From NCBI GenBank assembly GCA_963755435.1, contig CAVWJX010000019.1:1-64000 (forward strand): a DNA stretch of 64,000 nt, in the 5' to 3' direction. Origin of the DNA: AP-15 sp963755435. GTDB lineage: Bacteria > Pseudomonadota > Alphaproteobacteria > ATCC43930 > CGMCC-115725. Position 1 is the first letter of the stretch. The number at the start of each line of letters is the position of its first letter. Position numbers and translations under genes: made by a program. Positions 33,663 through 43,039 of this stretch are shown piece by piece. The notes below the pieces were generated by a model. The model did no database searches. It saw nothing but the letters and a program-made list of their open reading frames with translations, and was not told the origin of the DNA.

Positions 33663-34533
33663 CTATGGCGTCCGCAATTGCCAGGCGGTGCGCGGCCACC
33701 CGACGTCCGGCGTCTGCCGAATACCGCCGTCGCGCAGCACCCGGTCGCGGTAGCGCTCGACCTCGAGCGGCAGCCCGGCCGGCGGGCGCCCGGCGGCGAT
33801 CCACAGATCGAGATTGCCTGGGCCCCAATTATAGGCGGCGACCGCGTCCGGCCAGTCGCCGTAGCGGCGATAGAGCAGCGCCAGGTAGGCCCGTCCGAGC
33901 AGCCGGTTTTGGCTCGGGTCGAACCGGTCGCCGCCGCCCGAATCGGTCGCCGCCGCCGCCGATACCTGCATCGGCCCCTGCGGGCCGGCGAATTCCGGCC
34001 GCCACATCGCCGGATCGGCGCCATGGCTCGACTCGGCGCCATCGACGGCAAACGCGACGCGATCGAGCGCGGCGCCGCTCGCCGGCGCGAACAGCTCGAA
34101 GGCGGCGCTCGCCGCCGTCGCGGACGGGTCGCTCTCGGGCGGCGTTGGCGTCGAACCGCGCAGCACCGTGACCGGCCGCTCCAGCGGGTCGGCAAAGCTG
34201 ACGATTTCGCTGCTGCCGGCGGTGCCGGGCCGCATCGCCGGGAAAGGCGCGCGTCGCCGCGACCGCCGTTTCGCCGCGCGAAACGCCATGAGCCCCGACG
34301 GCGATGACCGACCTCGCCTCGCCGCCGCGCACGATCCTAACCGGGGCCAGCCGGGGGTCGGCAAAGGTGACGACCTGCGCATTGTGCGAATTCGACCGGA
34401 TCAGCGCCTGCACCCGCGCCGCGACCCGTGCCGGCCTTGTGGTCGAGGCCACCGGGGCGGCCGGCGACGACCCGGAAAGGATCGGCCACGCCGCTACTGC
34501 CGCGATCATCACGAGCATGTTGCCACACCTCAT
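33663..34533 (-). pseudogene. Periplasmic SLT-type lytic transglycosylase with an internal frame break
   Basis: The protein reads across two frames. The start frame gives a signal peptide (MLVMIAAVAAWPILSGSSPA) and a segment QVVTFADPRLAPVRIVRG. About 34230-34290 the frame changes, and the second frame continues EIVSFADPLERPVTVLRG and then the SLT domain. That domain has AESSHG (catalytic Glu), GPMQV and AAYNWGPGNLDLW. The two FADP segments are internal repeats, which shows both frames belong to one gene. An indel, possibly a sequencing error, is the likely explanation. ATG at 34518 or 34533 could be the start. The enzyme would cleave peptidoglycan in the periplasm. Confidence 0.65.
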
Positions 34534-34688
34534 AGGCGAAGTGGTGCGGGACCGCGGCCGATCCTGTCAAGCGCCTCGGGTGGCGCCGGGCGGCCTGCCC
34601 CGCGGGATCGGCTCTTGTCAGCGATTCGGCCGGTCGGCTAGCATCGGCCGCACCCGATCTCCCTCCCGAAAATTCGAGGACCCAGGCG

Positions 34689-35126
34689 ATGCCAAAGATC
34701 CTGATCGTGCACGGCGCCGGCATGAACATGCGCGGCAAGGTCCAGACCGAAATCTTCGGGCCGATGACGCTACCCGAATACGACGAGCGGATTCGCGGCT
34801 ATGCCGCCGAGCTCGGCCTCGACATCGAGATCTTTCATTCGAATATCGAAGGCGAAATCGTCAATCGGCTCTATCAGGCGAACGACCAGGGCTTTGACGC
34901 GGCCTTGTTCAACCCGGCCGCCTTCGGCAGCGGCTATCCGGCCCTGGTCGCGGCGATCGGCCAGGTCAAATTCCCGACCATCGAGGTCCACATCTCCAAC
35001 CCGATCCGCCGCGGTCCGGCCTCGCAGACGGCGGGGGTCAGCCACGGCATCGTCGCCGGGTTCGGGGTCGCTGGCTACTATCTGGCCTTGCGCGGCATGC
35101 GCGACCTGCTCGCGGCAAAGAAATGA
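34689..35126 (+). CDS. Type II 3-dehydroquinate dehydratase-like protein (AroQ fold, altered active site)
   Basis: A 145-residue protein that aligns along the whole length with type II dehydroquinases. Family positions include HSNIEGEIVNRLYQA, FNPAAF, IEVHISN and GFGVAGYYLAL. Two active-site residues differ: the catalytic tyrosine of the EPxxYG loop is Phe23 (EIFG), and the flexible-loop arginine is Val18. The His of the THTS segment is also missing, while Asn, the EVH histidine and a later Arg remain. Normal dehydratase activity is therefore doubtful. It overlaps the following Gfo/Idh gene (ATGA) and is likely part of a sugar-acid or cyclitol pathway. Confidence 0.78.
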   Translation: MPKILIVHGAGMNMRGKVQTEIFGPMTLPEYDERIRGYAAELGLDIEIFHSNIEGEIVNRLYQANDQGFDAALFNPAAFGSGYPALVAAIGQVKFPTIEVHISNPIRRGPASQTAGVSHGIVAGFGVAGYYLALRGMRDLLAAKK

Positions 35127-36133
35127 TCCGCGCCGCGATCGTCGGGCTCGGCCGCTGGGGCCGCACTTTGGTCGGCGCGATCGAGGGCCGCAGCGCCGAA
35201 TTCAAATTCACCACCGGCCACAGCCGCACCGCCGCCACGGCCGAGCCCTTTTGCCGCGAGCACGCCATCGCCTATTGCGACGATCTCGACCGCGTCCTCG
35301 CCGACCCGGCGATCGACGCCGTGGTGTTCGCCACCCCGCACAGCCAGCACGGCGCGCAGGTCGAGCGCGCCGCCACGGCCGGCAAGCACATCATGATGGA
35401 AAAGCCGTTCACCCTCGACGTCAAAAGCGCCGAGCAGGCGCTTGGGGCCGTGGCGCGGGCCGGAGTGACGCTGGCGGTCGCCTATCCGCGCCGCTTTCAC
35501 CCGGCGATGATCGAGCTGAAGGCGCGGCTCGACGACGGCCGCCTCGGGCTGCCGACCCATAGCGAGAGCGCGCAAGCCTCGCCGGCCGGGCATTTCATGC
35601 CGCAGGGCTACTACTGGCGCGCCGACCCCCAGGAGGCGCCGGCGGGCGCCATGACCGCGACCGGCGTCCACAATCTCGACGCGCTGATCTACCTCTTCGG
35701 CCGGATCGACGAGGTCTATTGCAAGAGCCTGCGCCGCCTGGTGCCGACCCTCGAAGACACCACCAGCGTCTTGATCGGCATGGAAAACGGCATGTCGGCG
35801 AGCCTCTATTGCTCGCTGGTCACCGCCCCGACCTACCGCTTTGCGGTCTACGGCACCAAGGGTGCGGTCGAGCTTTCCGGCCAGAATCTCGATTTCCGCT
35901 TCACCGCGGTCCTGGCCGAGCCGCCCGCCGGGCGCCACCGCGCCTCGCCGCCCGAACTCATCGAATATAAGGGGTTCAACGCGCTCGCCGCCGAATTGGA
36001 GGGCTTCGCCGCGGCGATCGAAGGCCGCCGCCCGTACCCGATCAACGCCGACGAAATCCTGCACGGCGTCGCCGCCTTCGAGGCGATCGTGCGCTCGGCC
36101 GCCACCGGCCAGCCGGTCAAGGTCGCGCGCTAG
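35123..36133 (+). CDS. Gfo/Idh/MocA family NAD(P)-dependent oxidoreductase
   Basis: A 336-residue dehydrogenase. The N-terminal Rossmann fold starts AAIVGLGRWGRTLVGAI. The EKPF motif is present (MMEKPFTLDVKSAEQALG, with catalytic Lys). The C-terminal alpha/beta domain covers residues about 125-330. Members oxidise sugars, inositols or related polyols. It is coupled to the upstream AroQ-like gene (ATGA) and followed after 14 bp by a 2-hydroxyacid dehydrogenase. The three look like one operon handling a cyclitol or quinate-like compound, an inference from context. Confidence 0.88.
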   Translation: MIRAAIVGLGRWGRTLVGAIEGRSAEFKFTTGHSRTAATAEPFCREHAIAYCDDLDRVLADPAIDAVVFATPHSQHGAQVERAATAGKHIMMEKPFTLDVKSAEQALGAVARAGVTLAVAYPRRFHPAMIELKARLDDGRLGLPTHSESAQASPAGHFMPQGYYWRADPQEAPAGAMTATGVHNLDALIYLFGRIDEVYCKSLRRLVPTLEDTTSVLIGMENGMSASLYCSLVTAPTYRFAVYGTKGAVELSGQNLDFRFTAVLAEPPAGRHRASPPELIEYKGFNALAAELEGFAAAIEGRRPYPINADEILHGVAAFEAIVRSAATGQPVKVAR

Positions 36134-36147
36134 CGAAGGAAATTTCG

Positions 36148-37158
36148 ATGCCCGTCACCGTGCTCTACCCCGAAGACCGGCAGGTCCCGGATCTCGCGCT
36201 CGAAACCGAGATTTTCGGCCCCGAGGTGCAGATCGTCCGGCGCACCAAGAAGGCGCTGGCCGAGCTCGACCCCGCCGATTGCGCCGAGGTCGACGGGCTG
36301 ATGATCATGCGCCACGCGGTCGGGGCCGCCGATATCGCGCGCTTTCCGCGGCTGCGCGCGATCGTGCGCATGGGGGTCGGCTACGACAAGATCGACCGGC
36401 CGGCGGCGGCTTCGCGCAACATCCTCGTCTGCAACGTGCCCGATTACGGCACGACCGAGGTCGCCGACCATGCGATGGCCTTGGTGCTGGCCTTGCGCCG
36501 CGGGGTCGTGCTCTATCACGAGCGGCTGCGCGCCAACCCGCCCGCCCCTTGGGGCGTGGTCAAGAACCAGCTGATCCGCCGCCTCGGCGTGCAGACCTTC
36601 GGCATCCTCGGGCTCGGCCGGATCGGCACCGCGGTGGCGTTGCGCGCCCGCGCCTTCGGCTTTCGCGTCGTCTTCTACGATCCCTACCTGCCGAACGGCG
36701 CCGACCTCGCGCTCGGCATCGGCCGCGCCGCGACCCTCGAAGACCTGCTGCGCCAGACCGACACCCTCTCGGTCCATGCGCCGCTGACCCCTGAGACCCG
36801 GCTGATGCTCGGCCGCGACCAGCTTGCCTTGCTGCGGCCGGGGGCGGTCGTGGTCAACGCCGCGCGCGGTCCGATCATCGACCTCGACGCGCTGTTGGCG
36901 CTGCTGCGCGACGGCCATATCGCCGCCGCCGGCCTCGACGTGCTGCCGGTCGAGCCGCCGATCGAGCCCTTTCCCGAGATCCTGCGCGCCTACCGCGAGC
37001 GCGAACCGGCACTCGAAGGCCGCCTGGTGATCACCCCTCATGCCGCCTGGTTCACCCCCGAATCGGAGCACGACACGCGGGTCAAATCGGCCGAGACGAT
37101 GCGCGCCGCCCTGTTGACCAACCGGCCGCAAAACGTGATCGCGCCCGAAATGTACTGA
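36148..37158 (+). CDS. D-isomer-specific 2-hydroxyacid dehydrogenase (C-terminal-binding-protein-like)
   Basis: A 336-residue NAD-dependent dehydrogenase. The Rossmann motif is FGILGLGRIGTAVALRARAF near residue 150. The substrate-side residues fit the family: Arg in NAARGPIIDLDAL, Glu in VLPVEPPIEPFPE, and His in ITPHAAWFTPESE. The branch resembles the CtBP-like group that reduces 2-keto acids. It follows the Gfo/Idh gene after 14 bp with GAAGGAAATT as ribosome site. It probably acts on a keto acid made by that pathway. Confidence 0.88.
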   Translation: MPVTVLYPEDRQVPDLALETEIFGPEVQIVRRTKKALAELDPADCAEVDGLMIMRHAVGAADIARFPRLRAIVRMGVGYDKIDRPAAASRNILVCNVPDYGTTEVADHAMALVLALRRGVVLYHERLRANPPAPWGVVKNQLIRRLGVQTFGILGLGRIGTAVALRARAFGFRVVFYDPYLPNGADLALGIGRAATLEDLLRQTDTLSVHAPLTPETRLMLGRDQLALLRPGAVVVNAARGPIIDLDALLALLRDGHIAAAGLDVLPVEPPIEPFPEILRAYREREPALEGRLVITPHAAWFTPESEHDTRVKSAETMRAALLTNRPQNVIAPEMY

Positions 37159-37224
37159 TCCGGCTCGCCCCGCCCGTTCGCCCGGCCGGCGGCCTTATGC
37201 GCCCGGCCTGCGGCTGAGCCTTGG

Positions 37225-37557
37225 CTATTGCTTTGGCGCCGATAGGGTGACGCCCTGCTGCTTCATCCGCTCGACCACGCTCTTAGCCCCGGCGTCGCCG
37301 GCGTTGGCGAGCTGTGCCGTCTTGCCGGCGAGCGTCTGCAGCTGGCGGCGCAGCTTGATCGCCTGCTCCATGGTCGGCTGCTGCGCCCGCTGCAAGGCCG
37401 CCAACGCGCTGCCATCATGGATCGCCTGCCCGGTCTCGAACGCCATCAGCACGAACAGTGACACAACGACGAGGATCAGCGGCGGCGGCAGCCTATCGCG
37501 ATCCTGCCCGCTGCGCTGCGGGCCGTCGCCGCGGCCGCCGCCCTGGACAAACGCCAT
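37225..37557 (-). CDS. Small membrane protein of unknown function
   Basis: A 110-residue protein. A charged glycine-rich N-terminus (about 25 residues) is followed by one membrane helix (PPPLILVVVSLFVLMAFETG) and a helical C-terminal part (QAIKLRRQLQTLAGKTAQLA). No family is recognised. It ends with GVTLSAPKQ. It lies 2 bp downstream of a similarly built 110-residue membrane protein, so the two are co-transcribed and might interact. Confidence 0.6.
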   Translation of the reverse strand: MAFVQGGGRGDGPQRSGQDRDRLPPPLILVVVSLFVLMAFETGQAIHDGSALAALQRAQQPTMEQAIKLRRQLQTLAGKTAQLANAGDAGAKSVVERMKQQGVTLSAPKQ

Positions 37558-37559
37558 CC

Positions 37560-37892
37560 TTATTTCTCCTGCGCAGGCAACGGCGCGGTCGCCGGCGCCG
37601 GCGTCTGCACGGCCGGCGCCCCGGTCTTCGGATTGATCGTGATCCCGTTCGCGCTCAACAGATCGCGCAGCTTGCCGTCATTGTCGCTGACCGCGGCCGC
37701 CGCGATCGCCTGGATCAAGGCGTTGTCGATGCGGTTGAACTCGATGCTCTGGCTGATGAATTGCTGGCGCCGGGTGACTTCGGCCTGGGCCGCGCGGTTT
37801 TGCTGCCCGAGGTAGAGATAGACGACCACCAGCACCAGGGTGATCCCCGACAGCGCCAGAACCACCCGGTAGAGCCAACCGCCCGACGACAT
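37560..37892 (-). CDS. Small membrane protein of unknown function
   Basis: A 110-residue protein. One membrane helix (YRVVLALSGITLVLVVVYLY) near the N-terminus is followed by a helical region (RRQQFISQSIEFNRIDNALI) and a Pro/Ala-rich tail (APAVQTPAPATAPLPAQEK). The ATG at 37892 is chosen because sequence upstream is not family-like. Unknown function. The same length and layout as the next gene suggest that the two proteins form a complex in the inner membrane. Confidence 0.6.
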   Translation of the reverse strand: MSSGGWLYRVVLALSGITLVLVVVYLYLGQQNRAAQAEVTRRQQFISQSIEFNRIDNALIQAIAAAAVSDNDGKLRDLLSANGITINPKTGAPAVQTPAPATAPLPAQEK

Positions 37893-38031
37893 CAATCCAT
37901 CCCCGCCTCGCCGCCCCGCCGCCCGCCGCCCGCCGCGACGACAAACAGACGACAAACAATAGCATAGCGGGACCGCGCGGGCCGCCGATGCCGGCTGCGG
38001 CATGCCCAGGCGATCCGGCGTTCGCGAGCGA

Positions 38032-38566
38032 TCAGCGGCCGCGGAAATGCCGATAGAACTCCATGACATCGGGGCTTTGCTGGAAACCTAGAAGGACACT
38101 CAGCGCATCGCCCTTTTGACCGCGCAGCGGGATCAACTCGACGATGTGGTCGGTGAACTCCAGAGCGAATCTGGTCGTGATCGAAGACGATGCGATCGGT
38201 GAACGGCTTCTTGCTGATGATGGTTTGCCCGGGCCCGGTCACCGCGACGAAATAGGTCAGATCGACCACGTCGCCGTGCGCCGCCGGGCCGCGCTGACCG
38301 ACGACAATCACATCGAGGCTCACCCGCACCGCGTCGCCGGTGTACTCGCATTTGCGGTCGACTTCGCTCAAAAGCCCGTAGAACGCCACGTTCTCGGGGC
38401 GACGCTGCGGCGACGGGCCGAATACCGCGGTGTTGGCGAGCGAACGCAGGATGACGGCGCTCGGGCACGCCTCGGCCGGTGGCGAGGACGACGAGAACCA
38501 GCTGCAGCCGGAGAGGGCGAGCAGAGCAAAAAGCGCCGCCGCCGGCGCGGCCCGGAACCGGCTCAC
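38032..38566 (-). pseudogene. Lipoprotein of unknown function with a frame break
   Basis: The GTG start at 38566 gives a lipoprotein signal (ALFALLALSGCSWFSSSS). The body reads VILRSLANTAVFGPSPQRRP and on to IIVG-type beta strands (VRVSLDVIVVGQRGPA). After VFDHDQ, about 38175-38190, the sequence continues sensibly only in another frame: RFALEFTDHIVELIPLRGQK and then MEFYRHFRGR with the stop at 38032-38034. A one-base indel is the likely cause, perhaps a sequencing error. Whole, it would be an outer-membrane lipoprotein of about 175 residues. Its start overlaps the stop of the CDGSH gene. Confidence 0.6.
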
Positions 38567-38802
38567 AACCCGTTATGCGTACCGTCGCAAAACGGCTTGC
38601 CGGCGGTCTGCTTGCAGCCGCACAGCCAAACCTCTTCGCTGGCCGCGGCGGTAAACGGTACTGGAGTGAGGCCGGTGCCCTGATGCGAGCCGTCGCAGAA
38701 GGGCTGGTTGGCGCTGCGCCCGCAGGCACACCAGAAATACCGCTTGCCGGCTTCGACGGTGATGCCGTAGGGCTCTTTCTGCGCTGGTATCGGTTCGGCC
38801 AC
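38563..38802 (-). CDS. CDGSH iron-sulfur domain protein (double motif)
   Basis: A 79-residue protein with two CDGSH-type 2Fe-2S motifs. The first is Cys25-x-Cys27 ... Cys36-Asp-Gly-Ser-His40 (WCACGRSANQPFCDGSH). The second is Cys61-x-Cys63 ... Cys72-Asp-Gly-Thr-His76 (LCGCKQTAGKPFCDGTH). Such 3Cys-1His clusters act in electron transfer or iron/redox sensing. The GTG at 38802 is preferred since GGGGAG lies 6-7 bp upstream and the family begins there. It overlaps the downstream lipoprotein gene start and is divergent from thrB. Confidence 0.85.
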   Translation of the reverse strand: MAEPIPAQKEPYGITVEAGKRYFWCACGRSANQPFCDGSHQGTGLTPVPFTAAASEEVWLCGCKQTAGKPFCDGTHNGL

Positions 38803-38931
38803 TGCTTTCTCCCCCGCCAAGCTCGCCGCCGGGGCCGGCGCGCGGCGGCGGCGGTTCGACGGCGCCGGGACTGTATTCGAGCCTCGCCCGGTGTCAAGGC
38901 CGGGCCGATGCCGGGAGCGCTGGATCAGCCG

Positions 38932-39898
38932 ATGGCCGTCTACACCGATGTCGCCGACGACGAATTGCGGGCCTTTGTGGCGCTCTACGACATCGGCGAG
39001 GTGCTGTCGTGCAAGGGCATCGCCGAAGGGCGTCGAGAATTCGAATTTCCTGGTGGCGACCGAGCGCGGCAATTTCATCCTGACCCTCTACGAAAAGCGG
39101 GTGGCGCGCGCCGACCTGCCGTTCTTCATCGCGCTGATGGATCATCTGGCGCATCGCGGCGTCGCCTGCCCGACCCCGCTGCGCGGCCGCGACGGCGTCG
39201 CCCTGCGCGAACTGTGCGGCCGGCCGGCGGCGATGGTGACGTTTCTCGCCGGCATGTGGCCGCGCCGCATCCAGCCGTTCCACTGCGCCGGGCTCGGCCA
39301 CGCCTTGGCGGCGCTGCACGGTGCCGGCGCCGATTTCCCGATGGCGCGGGCCAATGATCTGTCGCTTTCCGGCTGGCGGCGCCTGTTCGAAGCCTGCCGC
39401 GGCCGCGCCGGCGAAGTGCAGCCGGGCCTCGCCGCCGAACTCGCCGCCGAACTCGACTTTGTCGAACAGGCCTGGCCGCGCGGCCTGCCGGTCGGGGTGA
39501 TCCATGCCGATCTGTTTCCGGACAACGTGTTTTTTCGCGACCGCGAGGTGTCCGGGCTGATCGACTTCTATTTCGCCTGCACCGATTTTTTCGCCTATGA
39601 CTTGGCGGTATGCCTCAATGCCTGGTGTTTCGAGGGCGATGGCAGCCTCAACGTGACCAAGGCGCGATTGCTGCTCGACGGCTATCGCCGGGCGCGTCGG
39701 GTGACGCCCGAAGAGTTCGCCGCACTCCCGGCGCTGGCCCGCGGCAGCGCCCTGCGATTTCTGCTGACCCGCCTGTTCGACTGGCTGAACCAGCCGCCGG
39801 GCGCACTGGTGCGACCCAAGGACCCGCTCGAATTCCTGCGCAAATTGCGCTTTCACCGCTCCGTCGCCAGCGCCCGCGATTACGGCCTCGATGCCTGA
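38932..39898 (+). pseudogene. thrB: Homoserine kinase ThrB (APH-fold), frame broken by one base
   Basis: The enzyme phosphorylates homoserine in threonine synthesis. The start frame reads AVYTDVADDELRAFVALYDI and GEVLSCKGIAEG. At 39028-39030 a GGG in GAAGGGCGTCGAG has one G more than the expected GAAGGCGTCGAG, and the next frame continues VENSNFLVATERGNFILTLY. The kinase loop VIHADLFPDNVFF (residues about 195-208) and LIDFYFACTDFFAYDLA follow. The gene is normally essential for prototrophy and otherwise complete, so a sequencing or assembly error is the best explanation. It overlaps rnhA. Confidence 0.8.
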
Positions 39899-40409
39899 CC
39901 AGAGTGGGCCTGACCCGAGCGGGCCTGATCCGAGCGGGCCTGATCCGAGCCGGGTCGAAATCTTTACCGACGGCGCTTGCAGCGGCAATCCGGGTCCGGG
40001 CGGCTGGGCCGCCATCCTGCGTCATCGCGGAATCGAAAAGGAGCTGAGCGGGGCCGAGCCCGCGACCACCAACAACCGCATGGAGCTGATGGCGGCGATC
40101 GCCGGGCTCGAAGCGCTGAAGCGGCCGTGCCGGGTGCGGCTCTACAGCGACAGCCAGTATCTGCGCGACGGCATCACCCGGTGGATCCACGCCTGGAAGG
40201 CGCGCGGCTGGCGCACCGCCGACCGAAAGCCGGTCAAGAATATCGATCTGTGGCAGCGGCTCGAAGCGGCGGCGGTGCCCCACGAAATCGCCTGGGAATG
40301 GGTGCGCGGCCATGCCGGCCATCCCGAAAACGAGCGCGCCGACGCGCTCGCCCGCGCCGCCATCGCCGCAATGCGCGACACCGGGGCCGGGCCGACAGCC
40401 GCCTGCTAG
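39891..40409 (+). CDS. rnhA: Ribonuclease HI
   Basis: A 172-residue enzyme that degrades the RNA strand of RNA/DNA hybrids. The catalytic carboxylates are visible: Asp in IFTDGACSGNPGPGGW, Glu in NNRMELMAAI, Asp in YSDSQYLRDGI and the late Asp in NERADALAR. HAGHPENE holds the mobile-loop histidine. The N-terminus is extended by a SGPDP repeat (three units encoded by 15-bp DNA repeats at about 39899-39946). It overlaps thrB by 8 bp, a common alphaproteobacterial arrangement. Its stop codon overlaps the convergent dnaE2 stop. Confidence 0.92.
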   Translation: MPDQSGPDPSGPDPSGPDPSRVEIFTDGACSGNPGPGGWAAILRHRGIEKELSGAEPATTNNRMELMAAIAGLEALKRPCRVRLYSDSQYLRDGITRWIHAWKARGWRTADRKPVKNIDLWQRLEAAAVPHEIAWEWVRGHAGHPENERADALARAAIAAMRDTGAGPTAAC

Positions 40410-40951
40410 CGGAAATTGCGGCTGCGCACGATGATGTCGCGCGCATCGCTGCCGGGCGGTTATTTTCGGCAGCCTGACCGGCGGCTCGGCAGTCACCGGT
40501 GCGCTCGCGCAGGGTATTGAGCCGCGGGGTCAAATCCGCCAGATGGTCGGCGACGACATGGATGACGCTTTCTTCGCGCTGCAATCGGCCGGTGCAACGC
40601 AGCAGGGTGGCGCCGAGCGCCGCACGGCGAAAGCGTTCGAGGATCGGCGGCCACACGATCAAATTGGCGACCCCGGTCTCGTCCTCGATGGTGATGAAGA
40701 CGACCCCGTTGGCGCTGCCCGGACGTTGGCGGATCAGCACGATCCCGGCGATCGCGAGCCGGCGATCGATCGGCAGATCGGCGAGGTCGGCCGCGGCGAC
40801 CAGCCCCTCGCCGGCGAGTTCGGTGCGCAGAAACGCCAGCGGATGGCGCTTCAGGCTGAGGCCGAGGCTGCGGTAATCCTCGACCACATGCTCGCCCAGC
40901 GGCATCTGCGGCAGCAGCGCGGCGGCGCGGGCTTCGGTTATCGCTTCGACG

Positions 40952-41107
40952 CTGTCATTCCGGGGATCTTGCGAAGCAAGGGAGCTCGGAACCCATGAAC
41001 ACCGACAATCGAAACGAGCGGTGCCGATCGTGCCATAATCCTTTTGGTTCGTGTTCCTGGATTCCGGGCTCGGCCCAGTGGGCCGCCCCGGAAAGACCGC
41101 CGATTGC
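40952..41107. repeat. Hairpin-repeat insertion inside dnaE2 (C-terminal part)
   Basis: An in-frame segment between LPLFAAA and the MPLGEHVVEDYRSL region. It includes GTCATTCCGGGG at one end and the hairpin TCCGGGCTCGGCCC/GGGCCGCCCCGGA (41063-41092) at the other. Boundaries are approximate. Confidence 0.7.
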
Positions 41108-41355
41108 GCAGCCGCAAACAAGGGCAGCGGCGGCTGGCCGAGCGCCTTCAGCGCCCATAAGGCATGCCTGCGGTCGAGCCCGACCGAGCGAAACGCGTCG
41201 GCTTCGGCCAGCCGTTCGAGGGTGCCCGGCCCGAGCCCGCTGCGCCGCCACAACGCCTGCGGATCGGGGTATCCCTGCGGCCCGCGCGCGGCGACGAGCC
41301 GTGCCGCATCGGCCTCGGCCAGCCCTTTGATCTGGCGCAACCCGAGCCGCAGCGC

Positions 41356-41535
41356 GAAAGAATTCGGCGCGCTTATTTCGCTTTGGCCGGGCTCGACCCG
41401 TGGGCCTTCAGCCCACGGACTTGATCCGTGGGCATCCACGTCTTTCGACGCCCGAAACAAAGGTGTGGATGCGCGAGACCAGCCCGTGCAAGACGGACCT
41501 GGATTGCTCCCGGCTATTGCAGAAGTGACGATTGA
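41356..41535. repeat. Hairpin-repeat insertion inside dnaE2 (before LRLGLRQIKGL)
   Basis: An in-frame 180-bp segment between CTLEP and ALRLGLRQIKGL. It holds the hairpin CCCACGGA/TCCGTGGG (41412-41419, 41425-41432) followed by CATCCACG, the flank shared with the repeats at 57512 and 43178. Confidence 0.75.
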
Positions 41536-43039
41536 CGGTTCGAGGGTGCAGTCCCAGACGCTGCGATTGACATCGACGGCGCGTACCTCGACCCCGTGCT
41601 CGCGCGCGTCGCGGACGATCTGCGCCGGCGCGTAGAACCCCATCGGCTGGCTGTTCAGCAAGGCGCAGGCGAACATTTCGGGATAAAAGCATTTGATCCA
41701 GGCCGAAACGTAAACCAGGAGCGCAAAGCTCGCCGCATGGCTCTCGGGAAAGCCGTAGGTGCCGAACCCCTCGATCTGGCTGAAGCAGCGCTCGGCGAAA
41801 TCGCGCGCATAGCCGTTCGCCACCATGCCGGCGACGAACTTGTCGCGGAACAGATGGATGTCGCCATTGCGCTTGAAGGTGGCCATCGCGCGGCGCAGCC
41901 GGTCGGCCTCCTCCGGGGCAAAGCCGGCGCCGACGATCGCGATCTTCATCGCCTGCTCCTGAAACAGCGGCACCCCCAGGGTCTTGCCCAGGACCTGGCG
42001 CAATTCCTCCGACGGATACGCCACCGCCTCGCGCCCGGAGCGCCGGCGCAGATAGGGATGCACCATGTCGCCCTGGATCGGCCCCGGCCGCACGATCGCC
42101 ACCTCGATCACCAGATCGTAGAATTCGCGCGGCTTCAGTCGCGGCAGCATCGTCATCTGGGCCCGGCTCTCGACCTGGAAGACGCCGAGCGAGTCGGCCT
42201 GGCTCAGCATCTCGTAAACCGCCGGGTCCTCGGCCGGCACGGTGGCGAGCTCGAGCCGGCGGCCATAATGCCGCTCGATCAGGGCGAAGGCCTTCCGGAT
42301 GCAGGTCAGCATGCCCAATGCCAGGATGTCGATTTTCAGGATGCCGAGCGCGTCGAGATCGTCCTTGTCCCATTCGATGACGGTGCGGTCGGCCATCGCC
42401 GCGTTCTCGATCGGCACCAGTTCGCTGAGCGGCCCGCGGGTGATCACAAAGCCGCCGACATGCTGCGAGAGATGGCGCGGAAAGCCGGTGAGCAGGGCGG
42501 CCAGATCGAGCGCGCGGCGCAGATTGCGATCGGCCGGGTCGAGCCCGGCCTCGCGCACCCGCGCGTCGGCGATCGGGTCGTTGCTCCAGCCCCAGACGAT
42601 GCCGGCCAATGCGGCGACGACATCGCCCGACAGCCCCAGCGCCTTGCCGACCTCGCGGATCGCCGAGCGCGAGCGATACGAGATCACGGTGGCCGCCAGC
42701 CCGGCCCGGTCGCGACCGTATTTCTGATAGATGTACTGGATCACCTCCTCGCGCCGCTCGTGCTCGAAATCGACATCGATATCGGGCGGCTCGTTGCGCG
42801 CGGCGCTGATGAAGCGCTCGAACAAGCACATCGATGCGCGCCGGATCGACCGCGGTGATGCCGAGGCAGTAGCAAACCACCGAATTGGCCGCCGAGCCGC
42901 GCCCCTGACACAGAATCCCGCGCGACCTGGCAAATTCGACAATGTCATGGACGGTCAGGAAATAGCGCGCGTAGTCGAGCCGCTCGATCAACTGCAGCTC
43001 GTGTGCGATCAGATGGCGGATCTTTTCGGGGATCTTTTC

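Noticed and set aside
39025..39035. Programmed frameshift site in thrB
   Set aside because: GAAGGGCGTC does not form a known slippery heptamer with a downstream pseudoknot I could see. ThrB is not known to use frameshifting, and other breaks nearby favour sequence error.
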